This document shows, piece by piece, positions 1 to 8,838 of a stretch of DNA of 64,000 bases (within the stretch, counting starts at the first letter, position 1; the number at the start of each line of letters is the position of its first letter). Source of the stretch: Nocardia sp. BMG111209 (lineage in GTDB: Bacteria > Actinomycetota > Actinomycetes > Mycobacteriales > Mycobacteriaceae). A program made the translations under genes and the position numbers. The stretch spans positions 1,705,808-1,769,807 of the forward strand of contig NZ_KB907308.1 of NCBI RefSeq assembly GCF_000381925.1. Reading direction: 5' to 3'. The notes beneath the pieces were generated by a model. It was not told the DNA's origin, did no database searches, and was given only the letters and a program-made list of their open reading frames with translations.

Positions 1-110
1 GCCGGCTGGAAGATCACGAGGTAGCCGACGCCGACCAGCAGGACGAGCGCGATCGCGCCGACCAGGGACATGAAGGCCCGGGAGCCGAGCATCCGGTGCA
101 GTGCGCTCAT
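1..110 (-). CDS. Mce family protein, N-terminal fragment (mceD position)
   Basis: Only the first 36 or so codons are inside the window; the gene continues past base 1. The ATG at 110-108 overlaps the stop of the upstream mce gene by one base (TGATG), so the two are translationally coupled. The visible residues give a short basic N-terminus (MSALHRMLGSR) and one hydrophobic segment (about residues 13-34), the membrane anchor of Mce proteins. By position it is the fourth Mce subunit of the operon. The MCE domain itself lies outside the window, so the family call rests on operon context plus the anchor. Confidence 0.75.
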   Translation of the reverse strand, partial: MSALHRMLGSRAFMSLVGAIALVLLVGVGYLVIFQP

Positions 111-1192
111 CAGCAGTCCCTCCCCGGCACCGGGACGCAGACGCCGGGCAGCGCGGCCGGCAGATCGGTACCGGCGGGCGCGGTGACGGTTTCGCCGGAC
201 CGGTCGACGGTCAGGCCGTCCGGCGTAGTCCACTGCCGCACCTTGTCCTGCAGGCCCGCGACCGTGCCGATGACCGGTTCCAGTTGCCCGCCCAGCTGTT
301 CCAGCCGCGGCAGGGCGTCGGTGAGCTCCTGCAGTTTCGGCTTCAGCGTGGCATTCCAGGTCGGCGCGAGGGCGGCCAGCCGGTCGATCACGGCCCGCAG
401 CAACCGAATTCCCTCGCGCAGTTCGGCGCGCTTGTCGACGAGCACGTTCTCCAGCAGGTTGACGCTGTCCATCAACCGGCCGAGGTCGGTCTTCGCGCCG
501 TCGTACATGGTGACGTACTCGTCGGCCACCGCCAGGGCGTTCGACACCTGGGTGCGCTGCCGGTTCAGCGCCTCGACATATGTGTCGACGGTGTCCAGGG
601 TGGTCCGTAGTGCGTCCGGCGCCCGCTCGATCGAGGAGTCCAGCGCGGACAGGTTGCGCCGCAGGGTATCCCCGTCGACGGTCTGCAACGGCCGGATCGC
701 GTCCTGGAAGGTCTGGGTCAGGCTGTACGGCAGCCGGACCCGCTCCGGCGGAATCGCCTTGCCGCCCAGCGGTGCGCTGCCCGAGGGGAACAGCGCCACG
801 TAGTGACCGCCGATGACGGTGAGCATCCGTACGTCCAGCGATGATTCGTCGCCGACGAACACCCCCGAGTCGACGGTGAACCGCATGACCACCCGATCCG
901 GTTTCAGTCGCAGCGATTTCACGCTGCCGACGATGATCCCGGCGACGCGCACATCGTCACCGGCCCGAACCGATTGCGCCTCGGACAGTTCCGCGGTGTA
1001 GGTCTTCTTGCCGAACGGCACCACGTACAGCAGGCCCGCCGCCACCGCGCACACCAGCACCAGCGCCGCGCCGATCAGGCCCAGCCGCAACTGCCTGCGC
1101 GCCGTACGGGCGGTCGTGGGCGGCGCGGCGGTCGTGCGCCGGTGCCGCGGGTTTCCGTCGGCGGCGTTGCGCCGCAATGTCATCCGTTGCAT
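110..1192 (-). CDS. Mce family protein, third of the operon (mceC position)
   Basis: A 360-residue Mce (mammalian cell entry) protein, a periplasmic/cell-wall subunit of an ABC-type lipid importer. It has a basic N-terminus, one transmembrane anchor (about residues 37-58), an MCE/MlaD-like domain with the typical VRAGDDVRVAGIIVGSVKSL stretch, and a helical C-terminal part; it ends in a short Cys-containing tail. The start at 1192 is preceded by AGGTGG four bases upstream. A second ATG at 1183 would overlap the mceB stop as ATGA, so the true start is one of these two. It lies in a tightly packed operon with mceB upstream and another mce gene downstream. Confidence 0.88.
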   Translation of the reverse strand: MQRMTLRRNAADGNPRHRRTTAAPPTTARTARRQLRLGLIGAALVLVCAVAAGLLYVVPFGKKTYTAELSEAQSVRAGDDVRVAGIIVGSVKSLRLKPDRVVMRFTVDSGVFVGDESSLDVRMLTVIGGHYVALFPSGSAPLGGKAIPPERVRLPYSLTQTFQDAIRPLQTVDGDTLRRNLSALDSSIERAPDALRTTLDTVDTYVEALNRQRTQVSNALAVADEYVTMYDGAKTDLGRLMDSVNLLENVLVDKRAELREGIRLLRAVIDRLAALAPTWNATLKPKLQELTDALPRLEQLGGQLEPVIGTVAGLQDKVRQWTTPDGLTVDRSGETVTAPAGTDLPAALPGVCVPVPGRDC

Positions 1193-2178
1193 ATCGCCAC
1201 CTGCTGTCCGGAGATCAGCACCCGCAGTACCGGCGGTACCTCGGCCGCGCCCTTGCTGCACTGCGCCTTCCAGCCCGCCGGTCCGTGTGGTGTCGCCGCG
1301 TCGACACCGGCGAGCAGGCCGGGCAGCTTGCCGAGGACGTCCACCGCCTCCTGCGGATCGGGAAACAGGTTGCGGATCAACGCGTCCACATCGCTGCCGG
1401 TGTCCAGGCCCAGCGCGGTGAACAGGCTGTCCAGCGGCCCCAGCACCGACGGTGCGGCCATCGCGAATTGCGCCAGCCCGCCGATGTTCTGCTGCAACCC
1501 CTGGAACACGTCGGTGAGCCGCGCCAGCAACGGCACCAGATAGTGCACCCGGCCACCGACCTTGTCCGAGAGGTCGGACATGTTGTGGATCAGGGTGCCG
1601 ATCACCTGCTGCCGGTCCTCGACGTAGGAGGCGAGCTTCTCGATGGCGTCCAGCGCGGGCCCGACGCCGCTGCCGTCCCCCTCGATCAAAGCGACCATGC
1701 CGGCGCTGAATTGGTTGATCTCCTCCGGAGAGATGGTGGCCAGCACCGGTTTCAGCCCGTTGAACATGCTGGTCACATCGAAGGACGGCACGGTGTGGTC
1801 GGTGCCGACGGTGGCGCCGGCGGCCAGCCGCGCACCGGGTTGCGCCTGCTGTTGCAGGTCGACATAGCGCTGCCCGGTGAGGTTCTGGTAGCGGATGGCG
1901 AGCTTCGAATTGTCGTAGACCGGGGTATTCGTCTTCAGCGACAGGCGAACCCGCGCGAGCGTGCCGTCCAGCCGGAGGCCGCCGACCTTGCCGACCTGCA
2001 CGCCGTACAGCCGGACGTCGTCACCCACCTTCAGCCCGTTGGCATCGGTGAACAGCGCGTCGTGCGCCTCGGTGGGGCCGGACACCGGCCGCTTGATCGC
2101 GGTGCACACCACGGTCAGCACCAGGACCATCACCACCGCGAACAGGCCCAGCCGCCACAGCGCCGCACCGGTCTTCAT
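1180..2178 (-). CDS. Mce family protein, second of the operon (mceB position)
   Basis: A 332-residue Mce protein. It shows an N-terminal membrane anchor (about residues 8-27), then an MCE domain (about 36-110, with GLKVGDDVRLYGVQVGKVGG) and a long helical tail expected to help form the tunnel that carries lipid across the envelope. The ATG at 2178 overlaps the mceA stop as ATGA, which indicates coupled translation. The C-terminus (VAICNG) contains a single Cys. Substrate cannot be read from the sequence. Confidence 0.9.
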   Translation of the reverse strand: MKTGAALWRLGLFAVVMVLVLTVVCTAIKRPVSGPTEAHDALFTDANGLKVGDDVRLYGVQVGKVGGLRLDGTLARVRLSLKTNTPVYDNSKLAIRYQNLTGQRYVDLQQQAQPGARLAAGATVGTDHTVPSFDVTSMFNGLKPVLATISPEEINQFSAGMVALIEGDGSGVGPALDAIEKLASYVEDRQQVIGTLIHNMSDLSDKVGGRVHYLVPLLARLTDVFQGLQQNIGGLAQFAMAAPSVLGPLDSLFTALGLDTGSDVDALIRNLFPDPQEAVDVLGKLPGLLAGVDAATPHGPAGWKAQCSKGAAEVPPVLRVLISGQQVAICNG

Positions 2179-3200
2179 CGGGCACCTCCCAGCAGCGGCG
2201 CCAGTACCGGAACCCCGCGCACATCGATCTCGGTGTTCAGCACCGGACCGTCCGGGGTGTCGGGCAGCGCCGCGTTCAGCCGCCGCAGCAACTCGGCGAG
2301 GTCGGCGCCGGACTGCTGCGGCCGCGGCACCGTCCGGGCCAGCAGCGTGAGGAGCGGCGCCAGCGCGTCTGTGGCGCCGGACAACTGCGGTCCGGCTTCG
2401 CCGGCGAAGGTCGCCAGTCCGGGCAGCAGTTGCCCGGTCAGCGTCGACACCCCGGCGTCGTAGGACGCCCGATCCTGTTGCAGCCGTGGGATATTGCGCA
2501 GCAGATCCAGCACTTGGATGGTGGCGCCCGCGAACTGCCCGCCACCGGCGAAGGCGGGCCCCAGCCGGCCCACCAGATCCGAGGCGGCCATCCGCTGGTT
2601 GTCGGTGACGGTCTGGGCGACGGAGATGATCGCCTGCACCAGTGGCGTGAACGCCTGCACATCCCCGGCGAGTTGCGCGATGACGGTGGCGAGTTGCGGA
2701 GTCAGCAGCGCGTCCCCGGTCCGCGACAGGTTGCGCAGCAGGGCGCCCATGGTGGCGTCGAAGACGGCCGCGGAGCGATCACCGGTCAGGTCCACGACGC
2801 CGCCGGCGCGCAACGGCGATCCGCCGGATCCGCGGCGCAGCTCGATCTCGCTGATACCGAACAGATTCGCGGGCGCGTAGTCGACGTGCATACTGTCGTC
2901 GATGCCGTGCAGCTGGGATCGGTCCAGCCGCAAGCCGATTCGCTGGGTGCCCCCGTCGGCGGGGGTGATGTCGGTGACGGTGCCGACCTGCACGCCGTCC
3001 ACCCGCACCGCCGTCCCGGCGAGCACCCCGTCGCCGATCTGCTCGGTGTGCAGCGAGACCCGCAGCGAATCGTCGCCGCGCACTTCGTGATACAGCGTCA
3101 CCGCGGCGAAGACCGCCACCACGACGGCGATCGCGACGGTCCCCACGACCATCGACCGCCGCTTGTCGACCGCCACTCCCGGCATTCCGTAACCCGGCAT
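2175..3200 (-). CDS. Mce family protein, first of the operon (mceA position)
   Basis: A 341-residue Mce protein and first Mce subunit after the two permeases. It has a transmembrane anchor (about residues 17-36), then the MCE domain (about 44-120, including LAGTAVRVDGVQVGTVTDI), then alpha-helical sequence. The ATG at 3200 lies only four bases after the yrbE-B stop, with GGGTAG overlapping the ribosome-binding position. Order yrbE-A, yrbE-B, mceA, mceB, mceC is that of all mycobacterial and nocardial mce loci. Which mce type (cholesterol, fatty acid or other) cannot be decided: no steroid genes are in view. Confidence 0.9.
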   Translation of the reverse strand: MPGYGMPGVAVDKRRSMVVGTVAIAVVVAVFAAVTLYHEVRGDDSLRVSLHTEQIGDGVLAGTAVRVDGVQVGTVTDITPADGGTQRIGLRLDRSQLHGIDDSMHVDYAPANLFGISEIELRRGSGGSPLRAGGVVDLTGDRSAAVFDATMGALLRNLSRTGDALLTPQLATVIAQLAGDVQAFTPLVQAIISVAQTVTDNQRMAASDLVGRLGPAFAGGGQFAGATIQVLDLLRNIPRLQQDRASYDAGVSTLTGQLLPGLATFAGEAGPQLSGATDALAPLLTLLARTVPRPQQSGADLAELLRRLNAALPDTPDGPVLNTEIDVRGVPVLAPLLGGAR

Positions 3201-3204
3201 CGCG

Positions 3205-4071
3205 CTACCCCGTGAACGTCACGGTCGAGTCGACACCCCAGAACAGCAGGGTGAGCACCATATCCAGCGCGATGATCGCCACCGACGACGCACGCACCGC
3301 ACGCCCGGACGCGATCCCCACGCCTTCGGGCCCGCCGGTGGCGAAAAAGCCGTAATAGCTGTGGATCAGGATCACGACGGTGGCGAACACGGCCACCTTG
3401 AGCACCGCGGCGATCACGTCGAAGCCGGAGACGAACTGGAAGAAGTAGTGGTCGTAGACCCCGGCGGACTGCCCGTGCACCACGGTGATCAGTCCACGGC
3501 ACGCGAAATACGAGAGGATCAGCCCGATCAGGAAGGTCGGCACGATGGCGATCGCCCCGGAGATCACCCGGGTGGTGACGACGAACGGCACCGAGCGCAG
3601 GCCGAGCGACTCGATCGCGTCTATCTCCTCGGAGATCCGCATCGAGCCGATCTCCGCGGTGATGCGGCAACCCGCCTGTGCGGCAAAGCCGATGGCCGCG
3701 ATGATCGGGGCCAGTTCCCGGGTGGTGGCGTAGGCGGACACGATGCCGGTCACCGGGCCCATGCCCAGCATGTTCAGCAGCGTGAACGACTCCACGGCCA
3801 CCGAGGCGCCCATGACCAGGCCCAGCACGACCATCATCGGCACGGTGCCGCCGCCGACGATGACCGAGCCGCGACCCCAGGTCATATCGGAGATGATGCG
3901 CAGCGTCTCGTTGCGATATCGCTCGAGCGTCACCGGAATCGACGACAACACCTGCCACACGAACGAGAGCACGAAGCCCAGCGATTCGACCCGGGTGAGG
4001 ATCAGGCCCCGGCGCCGGTACACGCGCCCGGCCCAGGCCAGTCCCTTCGGGCGATAGGCGGAGACGGTCAC
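3205..4071 (-). CDS. YrbE/MlaE-family ABC permease, second subunit (yrbE-B)
   Basis: A 288-residue integral membrane permease of the MlaE family that pairs with the other YrbE protein and an Mkl-type ATPase (not in the window) to drive Mce lipid import. The conserved cytoplasmic motif EEIDAIESLG is at about residues 148-157, and five to six hydrophobic segments follow the first amphipathic 60 residues. It starts with GTG at 4071, one base after the upstream stop at 4073-4075. Length is normal for the family. Confidence 0.93.
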   Translation of the reverse strand: MTVSAYRPKGLAWAGRVYRRRGLILTRVESLGFVLSFVWQVLSSIPVTLERYRNETLRIISDMTWGRGSVIVGGGTVPMMVVLGLVMGASVAVESFTLLNMLGMGPVTGIVSAYATTRELAPIIAAIGFAAQAGCRITAEIGSMRISEEIDAIESLGLRSVPFVVTTRVISGAIAIVPTFLIGLILSYFACRGLITVVHGQSAGVYDHYFFQFVSGFDVIAAVLKVAVFATVVILIHSYYGFFATGGPEGVGIASGRAVRASSVAIIALDMVLTLLFWGVDSTVTFTG

Positions 4072-4072
4072 C

Positions 4073-4918
4073 TCACACCAGCCTCGTGGGCAGGAACATC
4101 TCGGTCACCTGGGTGATGCCGAGATTCACCACGACGATCGACACCACCGACAGCACCACAGCCGCGTTTACCGCGTCCGCGACGCCGCGCGGCCCGCCCT
4201 TGGCCTCCAGCCCGCGCTGACAGGCCACGACCACCACGATGAAACCGAACAGCACCGCCTTCAGCAGCGACACCCACACGTCGGCGGTGGTGGTGAACGA
4301 GCCGAAGGTGGCCCAGTAGCTGCCCGGTGTGACGTTCTGCCCGCCGACGGCGACGGCGTATCCGGCCACGATGCCGACGAAGATGATCAGGATGTTGAGC
4401 AGCGGCGCGACGAACAGCATCGCCGCCAGCCGCGGGATCACCAGGCGGTGAATCGGGCTGATACCCATGGTGTTCAGCGCGTCGATCTCCTCGCGGATGG
4501 TGCGCGCGCCGAGATCGGCGGCGATCGCGGCCGCTCCCGCGCCGCCGAGCAGGAAGCCGGTGGCCAGCGGCGCGCCCTGTTTGATCACGCCCAGGCCGCC
4601 GGTCGCGCCGAGCAGCGAATCCGCGCCGAGAGTGTGGATGAGGTTGCCGACCTGCACGGAGACGATGACGCCGAACGGAATGGCGATGAGCACGGCCGGA
4701 ATCGCCGTCACCGTGACCAGCCGCCACGCCTGCAGCACCGCTTCCCGCCACTGGAATCGTCCGCGCGCGATATCGCCGAGCGCGCCGAAGACCGATTCAC
4801 GGGCGATATCGACCGCCCGGCCGAAGGTACGCAGCGACGACAGCACGGTTGCGGAGAAATTTCTGCGAACGATGCGGACCGCCGATGCGCTCGAGCGTTC
4901 CCGAGTTACCGGCGTCAT
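4073..4918 (-). CDS. YrbE/MlaE-family ABC permease, first subunit (yrbE-A)
   Basis: The first gene of the mce operon encodes a 281-residue MlaE-type permease with the family motif EEIDALNTMG near residue 145 and several membrane spans. The ATG at 4918 is chosen because GGAG sits six bases upstream and gives a family-typical length. A GTG at 4990 would add 24 non-hydrophobic residues without a clear ribosome-binding site. The operon promoter should lie in the divergent interval just upstream, which carries two inverted repeats described separately. Confidence 0.93.
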   Translation of the reverse strand: MTPVTRERSSASAVRIVRRNFSATVLSSLRTFGRAVDIARESVFGALGDIARGRFQWREAVLQAWRLVTVTAIPAVLIAIPFGVIVSVQVGNLIHTLGADSLLGATGGLGVIKQGAPLATGFLLGGAGAAAIAADLGARTIREEIDALNTMGISPIHRLVIPRLAAMLFVAPLLNILIIFVGIVAGYAVAVGGQNVTPGSYWATFGSFTTTADVWVSLLKAVLFGFIVVVVACQRGLEAKGGPRGVADAVNAAVVLSVVSIVVVNLGITQVTEMFLPTRLV

Positions 4919-4999
4919 ACGCAACTCCGGCGTGCGGGGTGGGTCTCGGGCATCAAGGCGGAACTCTTTCGTGATCGGCGACACTGCCACATCGAAGCT

Positions 5000-5012
5000 A
5001 TCGGTGACCGAT
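5000..5012. promoter_or_regulatory. 13-bp palindrome upstream of the mce operon
   Basis: ATCGGT-G-ACCGAT is a perfect odd palindrome 82 bases upstream of the yrbE-A ATG. It overlaps the possible alternative GTG region only marginally. It is a plausible operator for a dimeric repressor such as a GntR/FadR or TetR protein; this is inference from symmetry and position only. Confidence 0.35.
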
Positions 5013-5113
5013 GGTAACAGTAAAGCCGATCATGGTGTGAGGTGCGCCTCACGGACGGGAGCTGAGAGCTTCCTGAACTCGCTGGTAACTTACCGAGAGT
5101 CTGATTATCTATC

Positions 5114-5147
5114 AGCCGATATGCCGAAAGACTATGCGATATCGGCT
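5114..5147. promoter_or_regulatory. Inverted repeat, 9-bp arms, in the mce upstream region
   Basis: AGCCGATAT at 5114-5122 is matched by ATATCGGCT at 5139-5147. The 16-base spacing puts the arms about two and a half helical turns apart, centre to centre. It lies in the relatively AT-rich part of the divergent interval and could be an operator for either flanking transcript. Confidence 0.3.
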
Positions 5148-5509
5148 ATCAATATGATCTGCGTCACCGAATCCGAGAGACCTGTACGGACCTCCGGACG
5201 AGCCTCGAACAAGATTTCTTCCCAGCGAAATCGCCGCGATCGGCAAACCTTTTCCGCACCCGAGCCTCACCGTATCGACCGACCCGAAGCCTCTGCCCGG
5301 ACAGTGCCCAGCGCACGATCAGGCATCCATCCAGATGCATTCACCAGAAGTTTGCAGAATATCCGTGCCGCGCCGATTCGCACGCTGCCGACCGCAACGC
5401 CGGTGTCGGTCACGCCATGCAGCTGCCGTGGGCAGGCCCGATCGGGCAGAATCGCACCGACCATACGAAGCGCGACAATTGTGACACCCATCTCCCGAGG
5501 AGTTACGTG

Positions 5510-6079
5510 ATGGCCGTTCTCGGCACCCTGCTGCGGAACCGGCACGCCGGAGAAGACCGCATGGCCTGGAATCTGCCGAATCTGGCCTGCGACACCGTAT
5601 TCGAGCTCACCAGCCCGGACTTCACCCACGAGCAGCCGCTGCCGCCCGTGCACGCGTCCAAGCGGGCCGGCGGCGCCGATCTGTCCCCCGCGCTGATCTG
5701 GGCGCCGCCGCCGGGCCGCGCATCCCAGTTGCTGCTGGTCGTCGAGGATCCCGACGCCCCGACCGGCCGCCCGTTCGTGCACTGTGTCGCCCTGCTGGAA
5801 CCGACCCTCACCACGCTGCCGCAGGACGCGCTGCGCGCGGGCACCACGATCCCGGGTGTGCGGGTACTCCGCTCCGGTATGGGCCGCGGCTATCTCGGCC
5901 CGGCGCCGATCAAGGGTCACGGCCCGCACCGCTACGCCTTCCAGCTGTTCGCCCTCGCCGAGCCGATCACCTCGGCGGGCGGCCGGATGCCCGAGGCCGC
6001 CAAGCCGCGCGACATCCTCACCGCCGCAACGACTCCGCTGGGCCGCGGCCGCATCGACGGCTTCTACGAACGCACCTGA
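5510..6079 (+). CDS. YbhB/YbcL (PEBP, Raf kinase inhibitor-like) family protein
   Basis: A 189-residue protein of the phosphatidylethanolamine-binding protein fold. Both signature blocks are present: DPDAP at about residues 80-84 and GPAPIKGHGPHRYAFQLFAL near residue 130. Bacterial members are small soluble proteins of uncertain role; no signal peptide is visible. The ATG at 5510 is preceded by GAGGAG with a seven-base gap; the open frame extends further upstream but without a comparable site. It is monocistronic, divergent from the mce operon. Confidence 0.9.
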   Translation: MAVLGTLLRNRHAGEDRMAWNLPNLACDTVFELTSPDFTHEQPLPPVHASKRAGGADLSPALIWAPPPGRASQLLLVVEDPDAPTGRPFVHCVALLEPTLTTLPQDALRAGTTIPGVRVLRSGMGRGYLGPAPIKGHGPHRYAFQLFALAEPITSAGGRMPEAAKPRDILTAATTPLGRGRIDGFYERT

Positions 6080-6178
6080 ACGAATCCCCTCCGTCGCCGG
6101 CGAGCGGCGGATCCGGTGACGCGGGCAGCACCGCGGCAAATCCGGGAAAGGCGGACCGGGCGGGCATAGTGTCGGTAC

Positions 6179-6901
6179 GTGAACGAGATCCGGCACCGGA
6201 CCCATCCGCGGGAACCGCACGGCGAGAGCGTCAATGCCCGGCTGAACTGGTTGCGGGCGGGCGTGCTCGGCGCGAACGACGGGATCGTGTCCACCGCGGG
6301 CCTGGTCGTCGGTGTCGCGGCGGTATCGGCCGATGTCACGCCGATCCTCACCGCCGGGCTCGCGGGGCTGGTGTCGGGCGCGATCTCCATGGCCGCGGGC
6401 GAATACGTCTCGGTGAGCACCCAGCGCGACACCGAACGGGCGGTGCTGTCGAAGGAGAGACGCGAACTGGCCGAAGAACCCGACTACGAATTACGGGAAC
6501 TGGCCGCGATCTACGTGGGCAAGGGATTGTCCGCCGCCACCGCACGGCAGGTCGCCCGGGAACTCACCGCACACGACGCGTTCGCCGCGCACGCCGACGC
6601 CGAATTGGGTTTGAACCCCGAGGATCTCACCGATCCGTGGCAGGCGGCGGCATCCTCGGCGGTGGCGTTCACCCTCGGCGCGCTGCTGCCGCTGCTGGCG
6701 ATCACGCTGCCGCCCGCGACCTGGCGGGTACCGGTCACCATCGTCGCCGTGCTGATCGCACTGGCGATCACCGGCACGGTCAGCGCACGGCTCGGCGGCA
6801 GCCGGCCCCGGCGCGCGGTGCTGCGCGTGGTGGTCGGGGGCGCATTGGCGATGGCGATCACCTACGGCATCGGTCAGCTGCTGGGAGTGTCCGGGCTGTG
6901 A
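6179..6901 (+). CDS. VIT1/CCC1-family iron/manganese transporter
   Basis: A 240-residue membrane protein of the VIT1/CCC1 family. The diagnostic first helix (RAGVLGANDGIVSTAGLVVG) follows about 25 hydrophilic residues, the second span carries SGAISMAAGEYVSVSTQRD, a charged cytoplasmic loop rich in Glu (about 85-135) follows, and three more hydrophobic spans complete the usual five. Members export Fe2+ or Mn2+ from the cytoplasm. It starts with GTG. Its 3' end overlaps the convergent response-regulator gene by 28 bases. Confidence 0.93.
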   Translation: MNEIRHRTHPREPHGESVNARLNWLRAGVLGANDGIVSTAGLVVGVAAVSADVTPILTAGLAGLVSGAISMAAGEYVSVSTQRDTERAVLSKERRELAEEPDYELRELAAIYVGKGLSAATARQVARELTAHDAFAAHADAELGLNPEDLTDPWQAAASSAVAFTLGALLPLLAITLPPATWRVPVTIVAVLIALAITGTVSARLGGSRPRRAVLRVVVGGALAMAITYGIGQLLGVSGL

Positions 6902-7530
6902 CCGCGCGCCAGCAACGCCAGGCGCACCCGGTTGACGGCGCCGGTCTTCGACAGCAGGCCCGCGACATGGGTTTTCACCGTGGTGATCCCGAGATGCAGG
7001 GCCGCGGCGATCTCGGCATTGGACATGCCGAGCGAAACGAGGTGCAGGACTTCGGTTTCCCGTCGCGTGAGCGCAGGTAGCGGCACCGGGGGCGGCGTCG
7101 CCGTCCGCGCGGTGACCGCCGAATCCACCACGCGGCCCAGCACATCCGGCGAGAACGGCCGCTGACCCGCTGCCGCGCGGCGGATCCCGTCGAGCAGTTC
7201 CGCGGGTGAGGCGTCCTTGACCAGGAACCCACAGGCCCCGGCGGCCAACGCGGGGTACAGATGTTCGTCGTCGTCGAAGGTGGTGAGCACCAGTACCCGG
7301 GCGGCGGGATTCGCGGCGAGAATCGTTTCGGTACAGCGGATTCCGTCCATGCCCGGCATCCGCAGATCCATCAGGACGACATCCGGGCGCAGCCGGTCCG
7401 CCAGCCGGACCCCGCCGGCGCCGTTACCGGCCTCACCCACCACCTCCAGATCATCGGCGCTGTCGCACAGCATCCGCAGGCCCGCCCGTACCAACTGCTG
7501 ATCGTCGACCAGCAGCACCCGGACGGTCAT
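6874..7530 (-). CDS. NarL/FixJ-family response regulator
   Basis: A 218-residue two-component response regulator. The receiver domain has the acidic pair DD (residues 9-10), the phospho-acceptor Asp in VLMDLRMPGMDG (about residue 55) and the Lys of LVKDA. The C-terminal LuxR-type helix-turn-helix (about 152-200; LTRRETEVLHLVSLGMSNAE) binds DNA. The ATG at 7530 overlaps the stop of the sensor kinase gene as ATGA, so the two are coupled. Target genes are not evident; the neighbouring transporter and dehydrogenase are possibilities only. Confidence 0.95.
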   Translation of the reverse strand: MTVRVLLVDDQQLVRAGLRMLCDSADDLEVVGEAGNGAGGVRLADRLRPDVVLMDLRMPGMDGIRCTETILAANPAARVLVLTTFDDDEHLYPALAAGACGFLVKDASPAELLDGIRRAAAGQRPFSPDVLGRVVDSAVTARTATPPPVPLPALTRRETEVLHLVSLGMSNAEIAAALHLGITTVKTHVAGLLSKTGAVNRVRLALLARGHSPDTPSS

Positions 7531-8714
7531 CTCGCGCGTCCCGGCAGGCAGGCGTGCAACCGCCACCCGGTCGCCACCGGACCGGCCGTCATACTGCCGC
7601 CGAGCAGTTCCACCCGCTCGGCCAGCCCGATCAGTCCCAACCCGGCCGGGCCGGGTCCGGCCGGCGCCGGCTCGGCACCGGAACCGTTGTCGGACAACGA
7701 GAAATCGATCCCGTCGCCGACCGTGACGGTCAGCCGGGCGGTCGCGCCGAGGCCGGCGTGCCGCACCACGTTCGCCAGTCCCTCCTGGGTGAGCCGGAGC
7801 AGGGTGTGCGCGGTGACCGGGTCCACCGTGGCCACGTCACCGATCTCCGTCGTCACCACCGGTCCCAGCCGGCAGGTGCGGCGCACCACCGCCTCGATCG
7901 CCTCGGGCAGTTCGGCGGCCGTGATCAGCGTGGTGTCGGTCTGCCTCGGATCACGCAGCACGGCAACGAGTTTGCGCAGATCCGCAAGGGTTTCCCGGCC
8001 ACTGGAGTGGATATCGTCGAGCACCTCCAGCACGGCAGCCGGCGCCTGCGGCAGCGCGTGCCGCGCCACCCCGACCCGCAGCACCGTCGACGACACGTGA
8101 TGGGCGATCAGATCGTGCAGTTCCCGGGCGATCGCGGAACGCTCGGCGGTCCGCGCCGCCGCGACCTCGGCCCGCCGCCGCGCGGCGATCTCGTCCGCGA
8201 TCCGATGCGCGCGGGCAGCGCTGTCGAGCGCGTTGCGCAGCAGCGCACCGATCACCAACGGCAACCCGGCCATCACCACGGCCCGGTAACCGATCGCCGC
8301 GGCGCCACCGGCCGGATGCAGCAGATAGGCGGCGGCCAGCGCGCCCGCACCCAGCCACGGCCGCCATCCGCCCCGGCGCAGCGCCAGTTCGGTCAACGCC
8401 ACCGCCGCGGCCGCCTTACCGACCAGCGGGCCGGTGTGCCCCAACTCGAAACCGAGGACCAGCAGTCCCGTGGTCAGCAGCGAGGTGGTCAGCGGCCGAC
8501 GGGCGCCACCCACGGTCGCCGCCACCGCGAGCAGTCCGAGTGCCCAATCCACGATGGTCGGCGAATTGCCCAGCCACAGCAGGCATCCCGTGGCCAGCAA
8601 CAGCAACGCGGGCAGCCGCACCGGCAGCGACCGCTCGTGGAACAACCATTCGATCCCGCGCGCGACCCCGGCCGGCTCCGGCCTCCGGGACCACGCCGCC
8701 GACACATCCACCAC
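7527..8714 (-). CDS. Sensor histidine kinase, NarL-partner type (HisKA_3)
   Basis: A membrane sensor kinase of roughly 395 residues. Five or six hydrophobic segments fill the first 160 residues, followed by a coiled linker and the HisKA_3 dimerisation helix with the phospho-accepting His in IARELHDLIAHHVSS (about residue 200). The ATPase domain shows an N-box (TQEGLANVVRHAG) and G-boxes (DNGSGAEP, GLGLIGLAERVELLGG). There is no sizeable extracytoplasmic domain, so it probably senses a membrane signal. The start is uncertain: GTG codons at 8714, 8711 and 8705 are all possible, none with a clear ribosome-binding site. Confidence 0.9.
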   Translation of the reverse strand: MVDVSAAWSRRPEPAGVARGIEWLFHERSLPVRLPALLLLATGCLLWLGNSPTIVDWALGLLAVAATVGGARRPLTTSLLTTGLLVLGFELGHTGPLVGKAAAAVALTELALRRGGWRPWLGAGALAAAYLLHPAGGAAAIGYRAVVMAGLPLVIGALLRNALDSAARAHRIADEIAARRRAEVAAARTAERSAIARELHDLIAHHVSSTVLRVGVARHALPQAPAAVLEVLDDIHSSGRETLADLRKLVAVLRDPRQTDTTLITAAELPEAIEAVVRRTCRLGPVVTTEIGDVATVDPVTAHTLLRLTQEGLANVVRHAGLGATARLTVTVGDGIDFSLSDNGSGAEPAPAGPGPAGLGLIGLAERVELLGGSMTAGPVATGWRLHACLPGRAR

Positions 8715-8838
8715 CCCATGATGCCGCCCACCGGCGGCGGGCGACTCCTCCCGAAGGAGGAGATCCGCTCCCCCGCCCGGCGTCGATCCCGGCCATCGGG
8801 CCGATCCGCGCGCCGCCGACCGAGACGACAGTGAACCC

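Larger units (their letters stand above)
4919..5509. promoter_or_regulatory. Divergent intergenic region upstream of the mce operon
   Basis: About 590 bases with no convincing gene on either strand, between the leftward mce operon and the rightward PEBP-like gene. It is less GC-rich than the flanks around 5090-5160. Two symmetrical elements stand out: ATCGGTGACCGAT (5000-5012) close to yrbE-A, and AGCCGATAT / ATATCGGCT with a 16-base spacer (5114-5147). A regulator of the mce operon may bind one or both. No -35/-10 boxes were assigned with confidence. Confidence 0.5.
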
